64,000 bases of DNA from Sphingomonas sp. OK281. Its GTDB lineage: Bacteria; Pseudomonadota; Alphaproteobacteria; Sphingomonadales; Sphingomonadaceae. Position numbers and translations under genes: made by a program. Shown piece by piece: positions 47,336 through 57,085 of the stretch. The DNA is taken from assembly GCF_900115295.1 (NCBI RefSeq), contig NZ_FOVZ01000003.1, positions 1 through 64,000 of the forward strand, given 5' to 3'. Below the pieces are notes generated by a model that made no database searches, had not been told where the DNA came from, and worked only from the letters and a program-made list of their open reading frames with translations. Each line of letters starts with the position of its first letter. The first letter of the stretch is position 1.

Positions 47336-50300
47336 TCAATAGTCCTTCGTATATTTCACGCTCGCGCTCTGCCCGCCGCTCGATCCCGCTGCCGACAACA
47401 GGCTGAGCGCCTTGGTCAGTGCGATCTCCAACTGCGTGGAAGTAAAGCCCTTCGCGTCGGTCACGATCTCAACATAAATGTTCTTCGTGATGTACTTGCC
47501 GGCCGCGAGGCTGGTGCCACGCCCGGTGGCCTCGTCGGCGCCGAGCACGCGCAACCGGTCGAACCCGGTCGCCGAGCGCAGCTTGCCGAGCGGGTTCAGA
47601 CCGCCCCCGCCCGACCCGCGCAGCGAGTTCAGCGCGGACGCCAGCTGGATCGCTTCGGTCGCCGACAGGTTGGCCGGGCTCGACCCGAACAGCAGGCGGC
47701 TCAACACCTCGTCCTGCGGGAGGACCGGCGTCGACGTGAACGCGATCTGCGGACGCTGGCCGGTACCCATCACGTTGATGATGACCGTGATGTCGCTGGT
47801 GGTCGTCGTCGCCTGGATGTTGATGTCCGGATCGGTGAGCGCGCCGCCACGGAAGCGGATCTGGCCCTTGTTGACCTCGAACCGCTTGCCCGAGAACGAA
47901 TAGGTGCCGCGGACGATGTCGAGCCCGCCCGTCACGATCGGTGCGGCGGACGTGCCGCCGATCCGCATGTCCATCTCCCATTCGGATTCGAGTCCCATGC
48001 CGGACACGAACAGCTGGTTCGGCGCGCGCACCCGGAGGTCGAGCTTGAACTTGCCGATCGCCGGCACGTCCGAGCGATCGGTAGACAGCGCCGTATGGAT
48101 GTCGCTCTTGCGGCGGACACCGGTCAGCTCGGGAACCTCGGCCTGCCCTTGGCGGATGATCTGGTAGCGCGCCTCCGGGATCTGGAGATCGCCCTGGATC
48201 AGGCCACCGTTGCGCCCGTTGGTCAGATGGACCGTGCCCGTCGTGGTGGCACTGATCGCGTCGCTCTTGGCGAGTTGCGCATTGTTCAGCGTCGCGCGGA
48301 TATCGATCGGGAAGCCGCTGTCCGCCGCGAACCCGATCGTGCCCTGCGCCTGTACGGTACCGTCGCCGGCCTTCGCGCTGAGCTGCGTCAGTTGCAGGTC
48401 GGTGTTCGAGAACCGCCCGGCGATCCGCATCTGCGAAAGGCGCGTGCCGTAGGTCTCGTTGTCGTAGGTCAGGTTGTCGGCGCGAACGATGCCGTTGAGC
48501 TGCGGTGCCTGCAGGCGACCGGAGAAGTCGGCGGCGACCGCGATCGGCCCCGACAGTTGCTGGTTCGGGATCGCGGCGAAGCTGAACAGCACTGCCGACG
48601 GGCCGTTGTAACGGATCCCGCCCGACAGCGGCGCGGCCATCAGGCGCGTGCTCCACGAACCATTGCCCGCCGGTAGCGGCCGGAGGTTCGCGACCATGCG
48701 GCCGATGACCGACGTCCCGCGACGCACCAGCGCTCGGCCGGTCGCCCCCTCGCCGCCGAGCGTCCCGGCGAACACGATGTCGACAGGTTCGGAGACGGCG
48801 GCAAGACCCGAGCGGGTGAAGTTAGTGACCGTCACGCGTGCGTCGGCGGTCGGCAGTGCGGCCGAGTTCGCCTGCGCAAAGTCGAGGCTGCCGGTCGCCT
48901 TGCCGCCGATGCCGAGGTTCGGGACCAACGCCGAGAGCGTCGACAGGTCGAGGCGATCGAGCCGCACCTGCGCGTTCGTGCCGCGGCCGTAGCTGCCCGC
49001 CAGGCGCGCCGAGCCGCCGCCTGCGCCGCCGAAGTCGATCCGGGTCGGCGACAGGCGATACACGCCCTTCGCCGCCTGAATTCGCGCCGGATTGACGGTG
49101 CGGAAGTCGATGCCGTTCGCTTGGCCCTGTGCGGCTACGAGGTAGTTGTTGGGGCTGAGTTTGGCGTTCACTGCGAGACGGAACGGTACGCCGTTCGAGC
49201 CCGTCAGCAGCGCCTGTGCCGTGCCGTTGCCGCCAACGTAATTCACCTTCGCGCGCGCTGCCGAGAGAACGATGGCGCCGTAACGCATGTCCGCGACCTG
49301 CGCGTCGGCGACGATCTGCGGCGTCGGGGTCAGCACCGCGGTGGCGTTGACGATCGCGCGGCCGATGGTGAAGTCGACCATGCCGGGGATCTTCGCGCCG
49401 TTGGCACGCGCCGCGACGTCGGCGCGCTGGTAGCCGCCTTGGTTGGCTAGGCGGACGTTGCCCGACAGGCCCTGCCCGGCGAACTGGAGCGCGCCAGCGA
49501 ACGGTCCGGCCGCAGTCTGCACGATTCGGCCGCTGCCGACGATCCCGGCGAACACCACGCGGCGCACGTCGACCGCGAGTTGCGCGCCCGGCTTGACCAG
49601 CACGTCGGCGGTGAATGGGCCATAATTGGTGCCGCCGCTCGCGGTGACGGCATAGGCGCCGCCGCGACCGACGATCCGGGCGTTGAGGTTGACGAGCCCG
49701 ACGCCGACGCCCGGCCGCGGTGCACGCAGGACGACGACCGGTGCGGTCGCGCTGCCCGTGACGCGGGCGGACAAGGGACCGTACGCGGTCGAATACGCGT
49801 CGGCATTGACCAGCACCGCGCCGGTGGCCGGATCGAACCGGCCTTCGCCACGCGTCACACGGAACTGTGGCGCGTTCATGCGGAGATTGCGGAAGGTGAC
49901 GATGCCTTCGGGGCTATAGCCGATGTCCGAGCGGATGATCGCGTTGCCGCCGAGGAAGCTGCGCGCGCCTTCGTTGAAGATCTGCGAGGTCTGCGCGACC
50001 ACGCGGCCGGTGATCCCGAAGCCGCCCTTGGGTCCCGGCACCAGCTTGGCGTCGGTCGTCAGGTTGACGATGCCGATGCCGTCGACACGGTAGTTGTTGA
50101 TCCGCCCCTTGAGCGCGCCGGTGTAGCGCCCGGTCGACAGGTTCGCGACGACCACCGCGGTCGCATCGATCTTGTCCGAGCGAATCTTGAGGTTGTCGGA
50201 CAGGACGTTAACGCCCGAGATGGCAAAGTCGCCGTCGATCGCGACGTTGGTCGCGAGTCCGCCGACGGCGGCATTGAGCCCCGTCACGCGACGTGCGCGC

Positions 50301-51604
50301 CCCTTGACCGGCACGAGGATGCGGTCGGAGTTCACGCGCGCAAGACCCTCGGCGTAGAGGTTCTCGGCGCCCATGTCGCCGAATGCGATCGTCGCCGCGC
50401 GGACCTTGTAGTCGACCGTCGGCGTCGCAAACGCACCGTCGAGGACGACGCGCGCCGTGACATCACGACCACGCAGGTTCGGCAGGATCGCGCCCGGCGT
50501 CAGCAGCTTCGCGTTGACCGCGAAATTGCCGAAACGGCTGTTGGCGAGATCGATCAGGCCACCGGCATCGACCGCCAGCGCGTCCGACTTCAGCGTCATC
50601 CGCGTGTCGGCCTTGCGGTCGTTGAGCGTGGTGTCGATCGCGACGTCGAGCTGCGGCGACGTCAGGCGCTCGACCGGGCCTTCGAGATACAGACCGGGAC
50701 GCGTTGAACCGCGCACTTCGATATGACCGTTCTTCGCGGTCAGGCCGAGGTTCACCAGCTGTCCGCCGCCGAGCGTTGCGACCGCGCGACCCTGCCACGA
50801 GGCCCAGCTGCCGCGGCCATCGACGGTCGCGGTCAGTGGCGCCTTGAACGACCCCATCGTCGAGACGACGCCGCCAACCGGCGCGGTCAGCTTCACGTTG
50901 ACGTCGAGCTTGTTCTGTTCGGGCACCGCGTCGAGCTTGAGCACGAGGCGGTCGCCGCCAGCAATGCCAGGGCCGGTCAGCGCGGTCGCGTTGGTGGTCA
51001 ACTGCGCGCGCTTGTCGGCGATGTGCACCGCGCCGTCGATCTTGACGATATGCGTCTGGCCGGTGACCGGCTTGGCGATCAGGAAGCGATCGATCACCAA
51101 GCGGTTCACGTCGATATTGAGATCGGGGAGCAGCGGCGCGTTGGGATCGGTCGGCGTCGCGTTGAGCACCGGGCGGCGCTGCAGCGTGACCAGCGGCGTG
51201 GTCAGCGAGCGCACGTCGACATGGTTCTTGGCGAACGCGAACGGGCGCCAGTCGACGGCGAGCTTCGGGCTGGTCAAAAAGACGCCCTTGGGATCGGACA
51301 CGCGCACGTCGCTGAGCGTCATCGCGCCGTAGATCGAGCCGTCGATCCGGCCGACCTTGATGTTCAGCCCGGATGCGGTGGTGTAGCCGCCGATTTGGTC
51401 GGCGACGAGGCGCCGGCCCGGATCGGTGTTGATCCCGAACAGCACGATCAGGACGAGCGCGATCAGGCCGACGACCAGGATCGCCAGCCATTTCAGGATG
51501 CGCTGCCATAGCGGGCGACGTTCGACGATCACCGTTTCGGTCTGCTCGAACTGGTCCCGCTCAGCAGGGCCCTGTTCAACAGGTGGAGTGCCGTTTTCGG
51601 CCAT
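47336..51604 (-). CDS. tamB: Translocation and assembly module protein TamB
   Basis: A 1422-residue AsmA-like protein. One N-terminal transmembrane anchor (about 37-60, LAILVVGLIALVLIVLFG) is followed by a very long periplasmic beta-rich region and the conserved C-terminal DUF490/TamB domain (about 1080-1422, including GGLDIVRGTYSFSGKRFEVN and ending KYTKDY). TamB forms a hydrophobic groove across the periplasm and works with TamA in outer-membrane protein insertion and phospholipid transport. Its ATG overlaps the tamA stop by one base (TGATG). Confidence 0.95.
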   Translation of the reverse strand: MAENGTPPVEQGPAERDQFEQTETVIVERRPLWQRILKWLAILVVGLIALVLIVLFGINTDPGRRLVADQIGGYTTASGLNIKVGRIDGSIYGAMTLSDVRVSDPKGVFLTSPKLAVDWRPFAFAKNHVDVRSLTTPLVTLQRRPVLNATPTDPNAPLLPDLNIDVNRLVIDRFLIAKPVTGQTHIVKIDGAVHIADKRAQLTTNATALTGPGIAGGDRLVLKLDAVPEQNKLDVNVKLTAPVGGVVSTMGSFKAPLTATVDGRGSWASWQGRAVATLGGGQLVNLGLTAKNGHIEVRGSTRPGLYLEGPVERLTSPQLDVAIDTTLNDRKADTRMTLKSDALAVDAGGLIDLANSRFGNFAVNAKLLTPGAILPNLRGRDVTARVVLDGAFATPTVDYKVRAATIAFGDMGAENLYAEGLARVNSDRILVPVKGRARRVTGLNAAVGGLATNVAIDGDFAISGVNVLSDNLKIRSDKIDATAVVVANLSTGRYTGALKGRINNYRVDGIGIVNLTTDAKLVPGPKGGFGITGRVVAQTSQIFNEGARSFLGGNAIIRSDIGYSPEGIVTFRNLRMNAPQFRVTRGEGRFDPATGAVLVNADAYSTAYGPLSARVTGSATAPVVVLRAPRPGVGVGLVNLNARIVGRGGAYAVTASGGTNYGPFTADVLVKPGAQLAVDVRRVVFAGIVGSGRIVQTAAGPFAGALQFAGQGLSGNVRLANQGGYQRADVAARANGAKIPGMVDFTIGRAIVNATAVLTPTPQIVADAQVADMRYGAIVLSAARAKVNYVGGNGTAQALLTGSNGVPFRLAVNAKLSPNNYLVAAQGQANGIDFRTVNPARIQAAKGVYRLSPTRIDFGGAGGGSARLAGSYGRGTNAQVRLDRLDLSTLSALVPNLGIGGKATGSLDFAQANSAALPTADARVTVTNFTRSGLAAVSEPVDIVFAGTLGGEGATGRALVRRGTSVIGRMVANLRPLPAGNGSWSTRLMAAPLSGGIRYNGPSAVLFSFAAIPNQQLSGPIAVAADFSGRLQAPQLNGIVRADNLTYDNETYGTRLSQMRIAGRFSNTDLQLTQLSAKAGDGTVQAQGTIGFAADSGFPIDIRATLNNAQLAKSDAISATTTGTVHLTNGRNGGLIQGDLQIPEARYQIIRQGQAEVPELTGVRRKSDIHTALSTDRSDVPAIGKFKLDLRVRAPNQLFVSGMGLESEWEMDMRIGGTSAAPIVTGGLDIVRGTYSFSGKRFEVNKGQIRFRGGALTDPDINIQATTTTSDITVIINVMGTGQRPQIAFTSTPVLPQDEVLSRLLFGSSPANLSATEAIQLASALNSLRGSGGGGLNPLGKLRSATGFDRLRVLGADEATGRGTSLAAGKYITKNIYVEIVTDAKGFTSTQLEIALTKALSLLSAAGSSGGQSASVKYTKDY

Positions 51605-53802
51605 CAGAATGCCTGCCCGATCGAGATGTAGAGGGCGACCTTGCCGTCACCCTCGCGTGGGTTCAGCGGCGTCGCGATATCGAAACGCATTGGGCCGAAG
51701 CTGGTATAGAACCGCCCGCCGATGCCCGCGCCGTAGCGCAGGGACGACAGGTTCGGCGTGCTGCTCTCATAGCTGTTGCCGGCGTCGATGAACGGCACGA
51801 TACCAAAATCGCCGAACCGGTAGCGGGCCTCGAGCGCGAATTCGTTGAGCGAGCGCCCACCGACCGGGTTGCCGTTGGGATCGAGCGGCCCGAGCCGCTG
51901 ATACCCGTAGCCGCGCACCGAACCGCCGCCGCCGCCGTAATAGCGCCGCGAGGGGGCAAGATCGTCGCGGTCGACGCCCTGGATCGAGCCCGCCTTGGCG
52001 CGGCCGGCGATGACGATGCTGCTGGAGACGGGATAGTAGAACGTCCCCTCGATCATTGTCCGAATATACGGCTTCACCGACCCCTGCACCGACGTTTCGG
52101 GGCTGAGGTTGAGCGTCAGGCGATAGCCCTTGGTCGGGTTTAGCAGGCTGTCTGAGCGATCGAACTTAACCTGACCCGGCAGCGCGACGATGCCATAGGT
52201 CCGGCGGACGTCCTTGCCTTGCGTGAAGTCGTAGACGCTTTCGTTCGTGCCGACGAGTTCGCCGCCGTAATAATAGGTCAGCGGCTTTTGCCAGATCGGC
52301 GTGGAATCATAGCTCCAGCGGACGCCGACGCTAGTCGTGAACGCGTCATAGGCGTCGTAATTCGAATGGTTCGCACCGGCGGTCAGGCTGAACGTCTTGT
52401 CGCGCTTGCCCGCGTTGGCGCGGCGGAACGTGCCCGACAGGCCCTGCTCCTGCGTACCCGCGATCACCGACGCTATCAGCGCGCCCTCGTACGGGAACAG
52501 GTTGCGGTGCTGCCACGTACCTTCCGCGCGGAAGCCCTGCCCGGTCGAGAAGCCGACATTGCCGCCGAGCGAACGCGCCTTGCCCTCGCTCTGGCGGACC
52601 AGCAGGTCGACCTGCTCGGTGCCGTCTGGGTTGATCGTGCCGGTGCGGACCGGTTCGACCGACACCGTCGAGAACAGCGACGTCGCGACCAGCGCATCGC
52701 GCAGGTCGTCGGTCATCCGGTTATCGTAGAGCTGACCCGACTTGAACCGCGGGAACAGGTTCAGATGCTCGAGATTGAAGACCGGATCGCCTTCGGTGCG
52801 AAGCTGCCCGAACGACGAGCGCGGGCCGGTATCGACGGGCAACGTGTACGCGCCGGTCGGGGTCTGATCGTCGAGCAGGATGTCGCGCTCGCCAACCTTG
52901 ACGAACGGATAGCCTCGCTGCGGCAGCGTCAGGCTGACGTTGGCCTCCGCGCCCTGGATCCGTGCGGCCTCGATCGGATCGCCGACCTTCAGCGGCAATT
53001 GCGTGCGGACGAGGTCGGGCGGCGTCGTCGCATCCGCCTTCACGGTGATCGACGACAGCGAATAGAGCCGGCCGGGTTGCGCGCTGACGGTCGCCTTCAG
53101 CCGCGCGGGCTTGGTCTTGTCGGCATCGGGGATCGTCTCGATCGTCGAGATCGCGGTCGCATCGTAATAGCCGAGCGACTTCAGCAGCCGCACCGCCAGC
53201 GCCTCGTCCTCGCGGGCGCGCGCCGCGACCTGCGTGGCGTTCGCCGCCTTGCCCTTGCCCTCGGCGAGTGCGGAGAGCGCCTTGTATTCACCCTCGAGCC
53301 CGTCGCCCGCCTTGTCGAGACCCTTGGTGGCGGTCTCATAGCGGATCTCGGGCGCGTCCTTGTCCTTGATATCCGCCGCGGTCTGGAGCGGGGTCGTATC
53401 GAAGCTCGACAGCGGCGTCAGCGGCTGCGCGAGTTGCGGATCGCTGGGGCCGGTCGGCGGCAGCACGTCGCCGGCCAGCGTGGTGGCAGGGGTCGTAGCG
53501 GTGGCAGGCGTTGCGGGTGTTTGCGTCGACGGAGCGGGCAACGGCGCCATCGCCTCCAGCGGAGCGTTCAAGTCACCGCTCAACGGCGGCAGAGCGCTGG
53601 AAAACTCAGCGTCGGGCACGATCGGCGCGTCCGAACGCGGATCGGCGGATTGCGGCTGGTCGCTTGGCTTGGGCGCGTCGGGGCCCTTGGCCGGGGCGGT
53701 ACCCGGCTTCACCAATTGCGCGGAACCGACGCCCGCGAAACCGGTTGTCGACGCTACCAACGCCAGAGCGAGCCAATGATGCCGGCTGTTCGAAGCTGTC
53801 AC
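51604..53802 (-). CDS. tamA: Outer-membrane assembly factor TamA (BamA/Omp85 family)
   Basis: A 732-residue Omp85 protein. The GTG start at 53802 has AAAGGGGA upstream and gives a proper signal peptide ending near VGSAQ. A Pro/Ala/Thr-rich low-complexity region (about 25-155) precedes POTRA domains (about 190-410) and the 16-strand beta-barrel, which includes SVRGYGYQRLGP and a C-terminal YISIGQAF ending in Phe. TamA partners TamB, encoded directly downstream with overlap. At 732 residues it is longer than the roughly 580 of E. coli TamA, chiefly because of the low-complexity region. Confidence 0.94.
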   Translation of the reverse strand: MTASNSRHHWLALALVASTTGFAGVGSAQLVKPGTAPAKGPDAPKPSDQPQSADPRSDAPIVPDAEFSSALPPLSGDLNAPLEAMAPLPAPSTQTPATPATATTPATTLAGDVLPPTGPSDPQLAQPLTPLSSFDTTPLQTAADIKDKDAPEIRYETATKGLDKAGDGLEGEYKALSALAEGKGKAANATQVAARAREDEALAVRLLKSLGYYDATAISTIETIPDADKTKPARLKATVSAQPGRLYSLSSITVKADATTPPDLVRTQLPLKVGDPIEAARIQGAEANVSLTLPQRGYPFVKVGERDILLDDQTPTGAYTLPVDTGPRSSFGQLRTEGDPVFNLEHLNLFPRFKSGQLYDNRMTDDLRDALVATSLFSTVSVEPVRTGTINPDGTEQVDLLVRQSEGKARSLGGNVGFSTGQGFRAEGTWQHRNLFPYEGALIASVIAGTQEQGLSGTFRRANAGKRDKTFSLTAGANHSNYDAYDAFTTSVGVRWSYDSTPIWQKPLTYYYGGELVGTNESVYDFTQGKDVRRTYGIVALPGQVKFDRSDSLLNPTKGYRLTLNLSPETSVQGSVKPYIRTMIEGTFYYPVSSSIVIAGRAKAGSIQGVDRDDLAPSRRYYGGGGGSVRGYGYQRLGPLDPNGNPVGGRSLNEFALEARYRFGDFGIVPFIDAGNSYESSTPNLSSLRYGAGIGGRFYTSFGPMRFDIATPLNPREGDGKVALYISIGQAF

Positions 53803-53896
53803 ACGATCCCCTTTACAGGCAGCGATCGTGCTCGATTCACCCCCATCTTCGCCCACGTAACGCACATAGGACGGCTTGGTTTCCAAAAAATTTACC

Positions 53897-54343
53897 TCAG
53901 ACACAGCCGATAAGGCCACCGACCGGCATGACGACGGTATCGCGTCCGGGGCGGTCGATCCGTAGCGTCGCCGACGTTACGGTGGCGCCTGCGGAGATGT
54001 CGGCGCGGACGGCGATGGCCATGTCGAGCGTCGCGGTCACGTCGCCGCCGCGATACTGGGTGACGCCGCCGAAGCCGAAGCCGATACCGGGCGACTGGGT
54101 CGCCATCGCGTAGTCGGTCGTCTTGCCGTCGATCGCAAGACGGATCTGGGCAGGGTCGGCCATCGCCATCGCGACGAGTTGCCGGCCGGCGTCCATGCTC
54201 CAGAGATAGGCCGCGCATCCCTTCGCGGGCAGCTTCTGCTTGCCGATCGCAGTGATGGGCCCTGGCCCCGGATTGGCCGCAGCAGACGGGGTAGCCGAGG
54301 GGGCAGCCGCTTGCAGCGCGAGCATAAGAACGAGCGATATCAT
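53897..54343 (-). CDS. Small secreted protein of the prepilin peptidase operon
   Basis: A 148-residue protein with a signal peptide (MISLVLMLALQAAA) and a mature part with two Cys (KGCAAYLW and the C-terminal GCV) that could form a disulfide. No known domain is recognised. The ATG overlaps the prepilin peptidase stop (ATGA), so it is co-translated with it. A role near a type II secretion or pilus system is inferred only from this position. Confidence 0.75.
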   Translation of the reverse strand: MISLVLMLALQAAAPSATPSAAANPGPGPITAIGKQKLPAKGCAAYLWSMDAGRQLVAMAMADPAQIRLAIDGKTTDYAMATQSPGIGFGFGGVTQYRGGDVTATLDMAIAVRADISAGATVTSATLRIDRPGRDTVVMPVGGLIGCV

Positions 54344-55095
54344 GGCGTCAGGCCTATCATGAACAGCCACGCGGGATAAGCCGCGATCGCCAGCAACGCG
54401 CCGAATGGAAGCGCGGTGTCCGCCGCCATGCTGCGCCCCTTGAGATGCGCGGCCAGGACGACGCCGAGCCCGATCATGCTCGCGATCAGCAGGACGGCGG
54501 GCAACATCTGCCACCCGAGCCACAGCCCGATCGCGCCGAACAGCTTGGGATCGCCGCCGCCCATGCCGTCGCGTCCGCGCAAATGCCTGTAGCCGAACGC
54601 GACCAGCCACAGCGTGCCGAAGCCGGCGAGACCGCCGATCAGTCGTTCCTGAAGCGGCGGGTCGATACCGAGCGCGACGCCGACGAGCCCGGTCGCGGCG
54701 AGGAGCATCGTCAGCCGATCGGGCAGCCAGAACGCGATGAGGTCGAGGCTTGCCAGCGCGAGCAACAGCCATCCGAACACCGCGCCTGCAATGCCCACGG
54801 GCCCCGGTGTGATGATCCCCGCAGCCAAGCCGATCACAAGCCCCGCCAGTTCGATCCGCCAATGCACCGGGCTTATCGGGACGCCGCATCCTCGGCACCG
54901 GCCGCGCAGGACGACCGCACTCAACAGCGGTACCAGCTCGACCGCGCGGAGCGTCCGCCCGCAGCCATCGCACGCCGAGCGCCCCTGGATCACCGATCGC
55001 CCGTCGGGCCAGCGCGTCACCAGCGCCGCGATGAAGCTGCCGATGATCGCGCCGAGCACGCCCAGCACCACTGCCCAGAACGCAACCTCAGACAC
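54340..55095 (-). CDS. Prepilin peptidase (type IV, A24 family, GspO/PilD-like)
   Basis: A 251-residue membrane aspartic protease. The N-terminal zinc-binding cytoplasmic domain carries two Cys pairs (CDGC and CRGC). The catalytic Asp residues lie in LASLDLIAF (about 117) and in GGGDPKLFGA (about 180, the GxGD motif). It cleaves leader peptides of type IV pilins or type II secretion pseudopilins and may N-methylate them. No secretion or pilus structural genes are in the window. The gene overlaps the small membrane protein upstream by eight bases and the secreted protein downstream by four. Confidence 0.94.
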   Translation of the reverse strand: MSEVAFWAVVLGVLGAIIGSFIAALVTRWPDGRSVIQGRSACDGCGRTLRAVELVPLLSAVVLRGRCRGCGVPISPVHWRIELAGLVIGLAAGIITPGPVGIAGAVFGWLLLALASLDLIAFWLPDRLTMLLAATGLVGVALGIDPPLQERLIGGLAGFGTLWLVAFGYRHLRGRDGMGGGDPKLFGAIGLWLGWQMLPAVLLIASMIGLGVVLAAHLKGRSMAADTALPFGALLAIAAYPAWLFMIGLTP

Positions 55096-55339
55096 CCGTC
55101 TTGCGCACCAGGTAGCGATACACGCCGAGGAGGTTGATCCCGAACAACACGATGTTCTGCGTGCCCAGCGCCCAGTCCCCGGTCAAGGCCGCACCGCTCA
55201 GCCACGCGATCGACGAGCCGACGAACAGCACGAACCCCCACCCCGTCACGCGCCGGCCGAAATCGAGCGACACCATGAAGGCGGCGATCACCCCCGACGC
55301 TGCGGCACACCATTTGAGCGTCGTGATGAGTGTTTCCAT
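55088..55339 (-). CDS. Small membrane protein (83 residues)
   Basis: A protein with about three hydrophobic helices (residues 8-24, 30-52 and 58-76) starting METLITTLKWCAAASGV. I do not recognise the family, though the length and helices recall half of a PQ-loop protein. It is first in a unit with the prepilin peptidase (eight-base overlap). The ATG at 55339 is preferred because the frame further upstream lacks hydrophobic character and runs towards the divergent thiolase gene. Confidence 0.75.
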   Translation of the reverse strand: METLITTLKWCAAASGVIAAFMVSLDFGRRVTGWGFVLFVGSSIAWLSGAALTGDWALGTQNIVLFGINLLGVYRYLVRKTGV

Positions 55340-55415
55340 GACGTGAGGTCTAGGCGCATCCGGCGGTGCTTTGTATTGCCGCACATCAACCCCAGATACG
55401 GGGGCAGAAGAATAC

Positions 55416-56621
55416 ATGGAGAGTGAAGTGGCCGCCGATCGAGATCCCATCGTCATCCTGTCCTACGCACGTACGCCGATGGGCTCGTTCCAGGGCGCGC
55501 TTGCGGGCGCTACCGCTACGCAGCTTGGCGCCGATGCCGTGCGCGGGGCGGTCGAGCGTTCGGGTGTGTCGGCGGCCGAGATCGAGCGGATCTACATGGG
55601 CTGCGTGCTGCCCGCAGGGCTCGGCCAGGCGCCGGCGCGACAGGCTGCGATCAACGCGGGCCTAGGCGATCATGTCGAGGCGACGACGGTCAACAAGATG
55701 TGCGGATCGGGGATGCAGGCGGCGATCCTCGCCGCGGATGCGCTCGCGGCGGGCTCGGTCGACCTGCTCGTCGCGGGGGGCATGGAGAGCATGACCAATG
55801 CGCCGTATCTCTCGAAAAGCCACCGCGGCGGCGCGCGGATCGGGCATGACCGGATGTACGACCACATGTATCTCGACGGGCTCGAGGATGCGTACGAACC
55901 CGGCAAGCTGATGGGCAATTTCGCCGAGGACACCGCGCACGAATACCAGTTTACGCGCAAGCAGATGGACGACTACGCAATCGAGTCGCTGCACCGGGCG
56001 CAAGCGGCGCAGAAGTCCGGCGCGTTCGACCGCGAGATCGTCTCCGTCGATATTGCCGGCCGCAAGGGCACGACCACGGTCTCGCTCGACGAGCAGCCGG
56101 CCAAGGGCGACGTCGCCAAGATCCCGACGCTGAAGCCCGCCTTCTCGAAGGAGGGCACGATCACCGCCGCTAACGCCTCGTCGATCTCCGATGGCGCTGC
56201 GGCCTTGGTGATGACGCGTGCGAGCGTTGCCGAGCGCCTTGGCATCACGCCAATCGCGCGGGTCGTGGCGCATGCCGCGCATGCCCACGCCCCGGCCCTG
56301 TTCACGACCGCGCCGGTGTTCGCGATGCGCAAGGCGATGGAGAAGGCCGGCTGGTCCGCGACGGACATCGACCTGTTCGAGGTCAACGAAGCCTTCGCCG
56401 TCGTCGCGATGATCGCGATGCGCGACCTTGGCTTGCCGCATGACAAGGTGAACATCCACGGCGGCGCGTGCGCGCTCGGTCATCCGATCGGCGCTAGCGG
56501 TGCGCGTATCTTGGCGACGCTGCTGTCAGCGCTGGAGACGACGGGCCAGAAGCGCGGTCTCGCCTCGCTTTGCATTGGTGGTGGTGAGGCGACTGCAATG
56601 GCGGTCGAACTGATGAACTGA
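55416..56621 (+). CDS. Acetyl-CoA acetyltransferase (thiolase)
   Basis: A 401-residue thiolase that condenses or cleaves acetoacetyl-CoA. The nucleophilic Cys is in NKMCGSGMQAA (about 95), the substrate-contact block is VNEAFAVVAM (about 325), the His is in GGACALGHPIGASG (about 354), and the second Cys is in LCIGGGEATAM (about 385). The start ATG at 55416 gives the standard biosynthetic-thiolase length. No phaB or other polyhydroxybutyrate gene lies adjacent. The substrate chain length cannot be fixed from sequence. Confidence 0.94.
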   Translation: MESEVAADRDPIVILSYARTPMGSFQGALAGATATQLGADAVRGAVERSGVSAAEIERIYMGCVLPAGLGQAPARQAAINAGLGDHVEATTVNKMCGSGMQAAILAADALAAGSVDLLVAGGMESMTNAPYLSKSHRGGARIGHDRMYDHMYLDGLEDAYEPGKLMGNFAEDTAHEYQFTRKQMDDYAIESLHRAQAAQKSGAFDREIVSVDIAGRKGTTTVSLDEQPAKGDVAKIPTLKPAFSKEGTITAANASSISDGAAALVMTRASVAERLGITPIARVVAHAAHAHAPALFTTAPVFAMRKAMEKAGWSATDIDLFEVNEAFAVVAMIAMRDLGLPHDKVNIHGGACALGHPIGASGARILATLLSALETTGQKRGLASLCIGGGEATAMAVELMN

Positions 56622-56632
56622 TCCCCTGATTT

Positions 56633-56667
56633 CCCCCCTCCCTGAAAGGGAGGGGCCGGGGGTGGGT
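56633..56667. repeat. Short GC-rich hairpin repeat after the thiolase gene
   Basis: A 9-bp stem (CCCCTCCCT at 56635-56643, AGGGAGGGG at 56647-56655) with a GAA loop, followed by GGGGGTGGGTT. It matches the core of the larger repeat at 57044-57165, so these are copies of one family flanking the DUF559 gene. It may terminate the thiolase transcript. Confidence 0.75.
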
Positions 56668-56701
56668 TGCCCTCCGCATCTCCCGAGCGCAGTCTGGAAA
56701 G

Positions 56702-57085
56702 ATGGCCCGTATCCCTCCCGAGATGACGCGGCGTGCTCGGGAGTCTCGCAATCATCCCACCGATTCGGAGATCGCGATCTGGCACAAGGTGGCGTATTTT
56801 CGGCCGCGGTTTACGCGGCAATTGGTGGTGGAGCGGTTTATCGTCGACTTGGCGTGCCGGGAGGTGCGGCTTGCGGTTGAGTTCGACGGCAGCCAACATA
56901 TCGACTCGGTTCGTGATGCGGAGCGCACGCGACGCTTGGAAGCCCTGGGGTGGACGGTGATCCGGTTCTGGAACTCCGACGTTGCCCGCAATCCAGACGG
57001 CGTAGCCGAGACGATCCTGGCAAGCGTCGTCCATCTTCAGCGGCCGACCCACCCCCAACCCCTCCCTTCCAGGGAGGGGAGCTAG
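56702..57085 (+). CDS. DUF559 domain protein (Vsr-like endonuclease fold)
   Basis: A 127-residue protein of the DUF559 family, related to very-short-patch-repair endonucleases. It starts near RIPPEMTRRARESRNHPTDSE; the nuclease-fold core is LVVERFIVDLACREVRLAVEFDGSQH, with the acidic pair in VEFDG, followed by ALGWTVIRFWNSDV. Function is unproven; many such genes are solitary. The last 14 codons lie in the left arm of an inverted repeat, so its natural C-terminus (after VVHLQ) has been extended or replaced by repeat sequence. Confidence 0.85.
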   Translation: MARIPPEMTRRARESRNHPTDSEIAIWHKVAYFRPRFTRQLVVERFIVDLACREVRLAVEFDGSQHIDSVRDAERTRRLEALGWTVIRFWNSDVARNPDGVAETILASVVHLQRPTHPQPLPSREGS

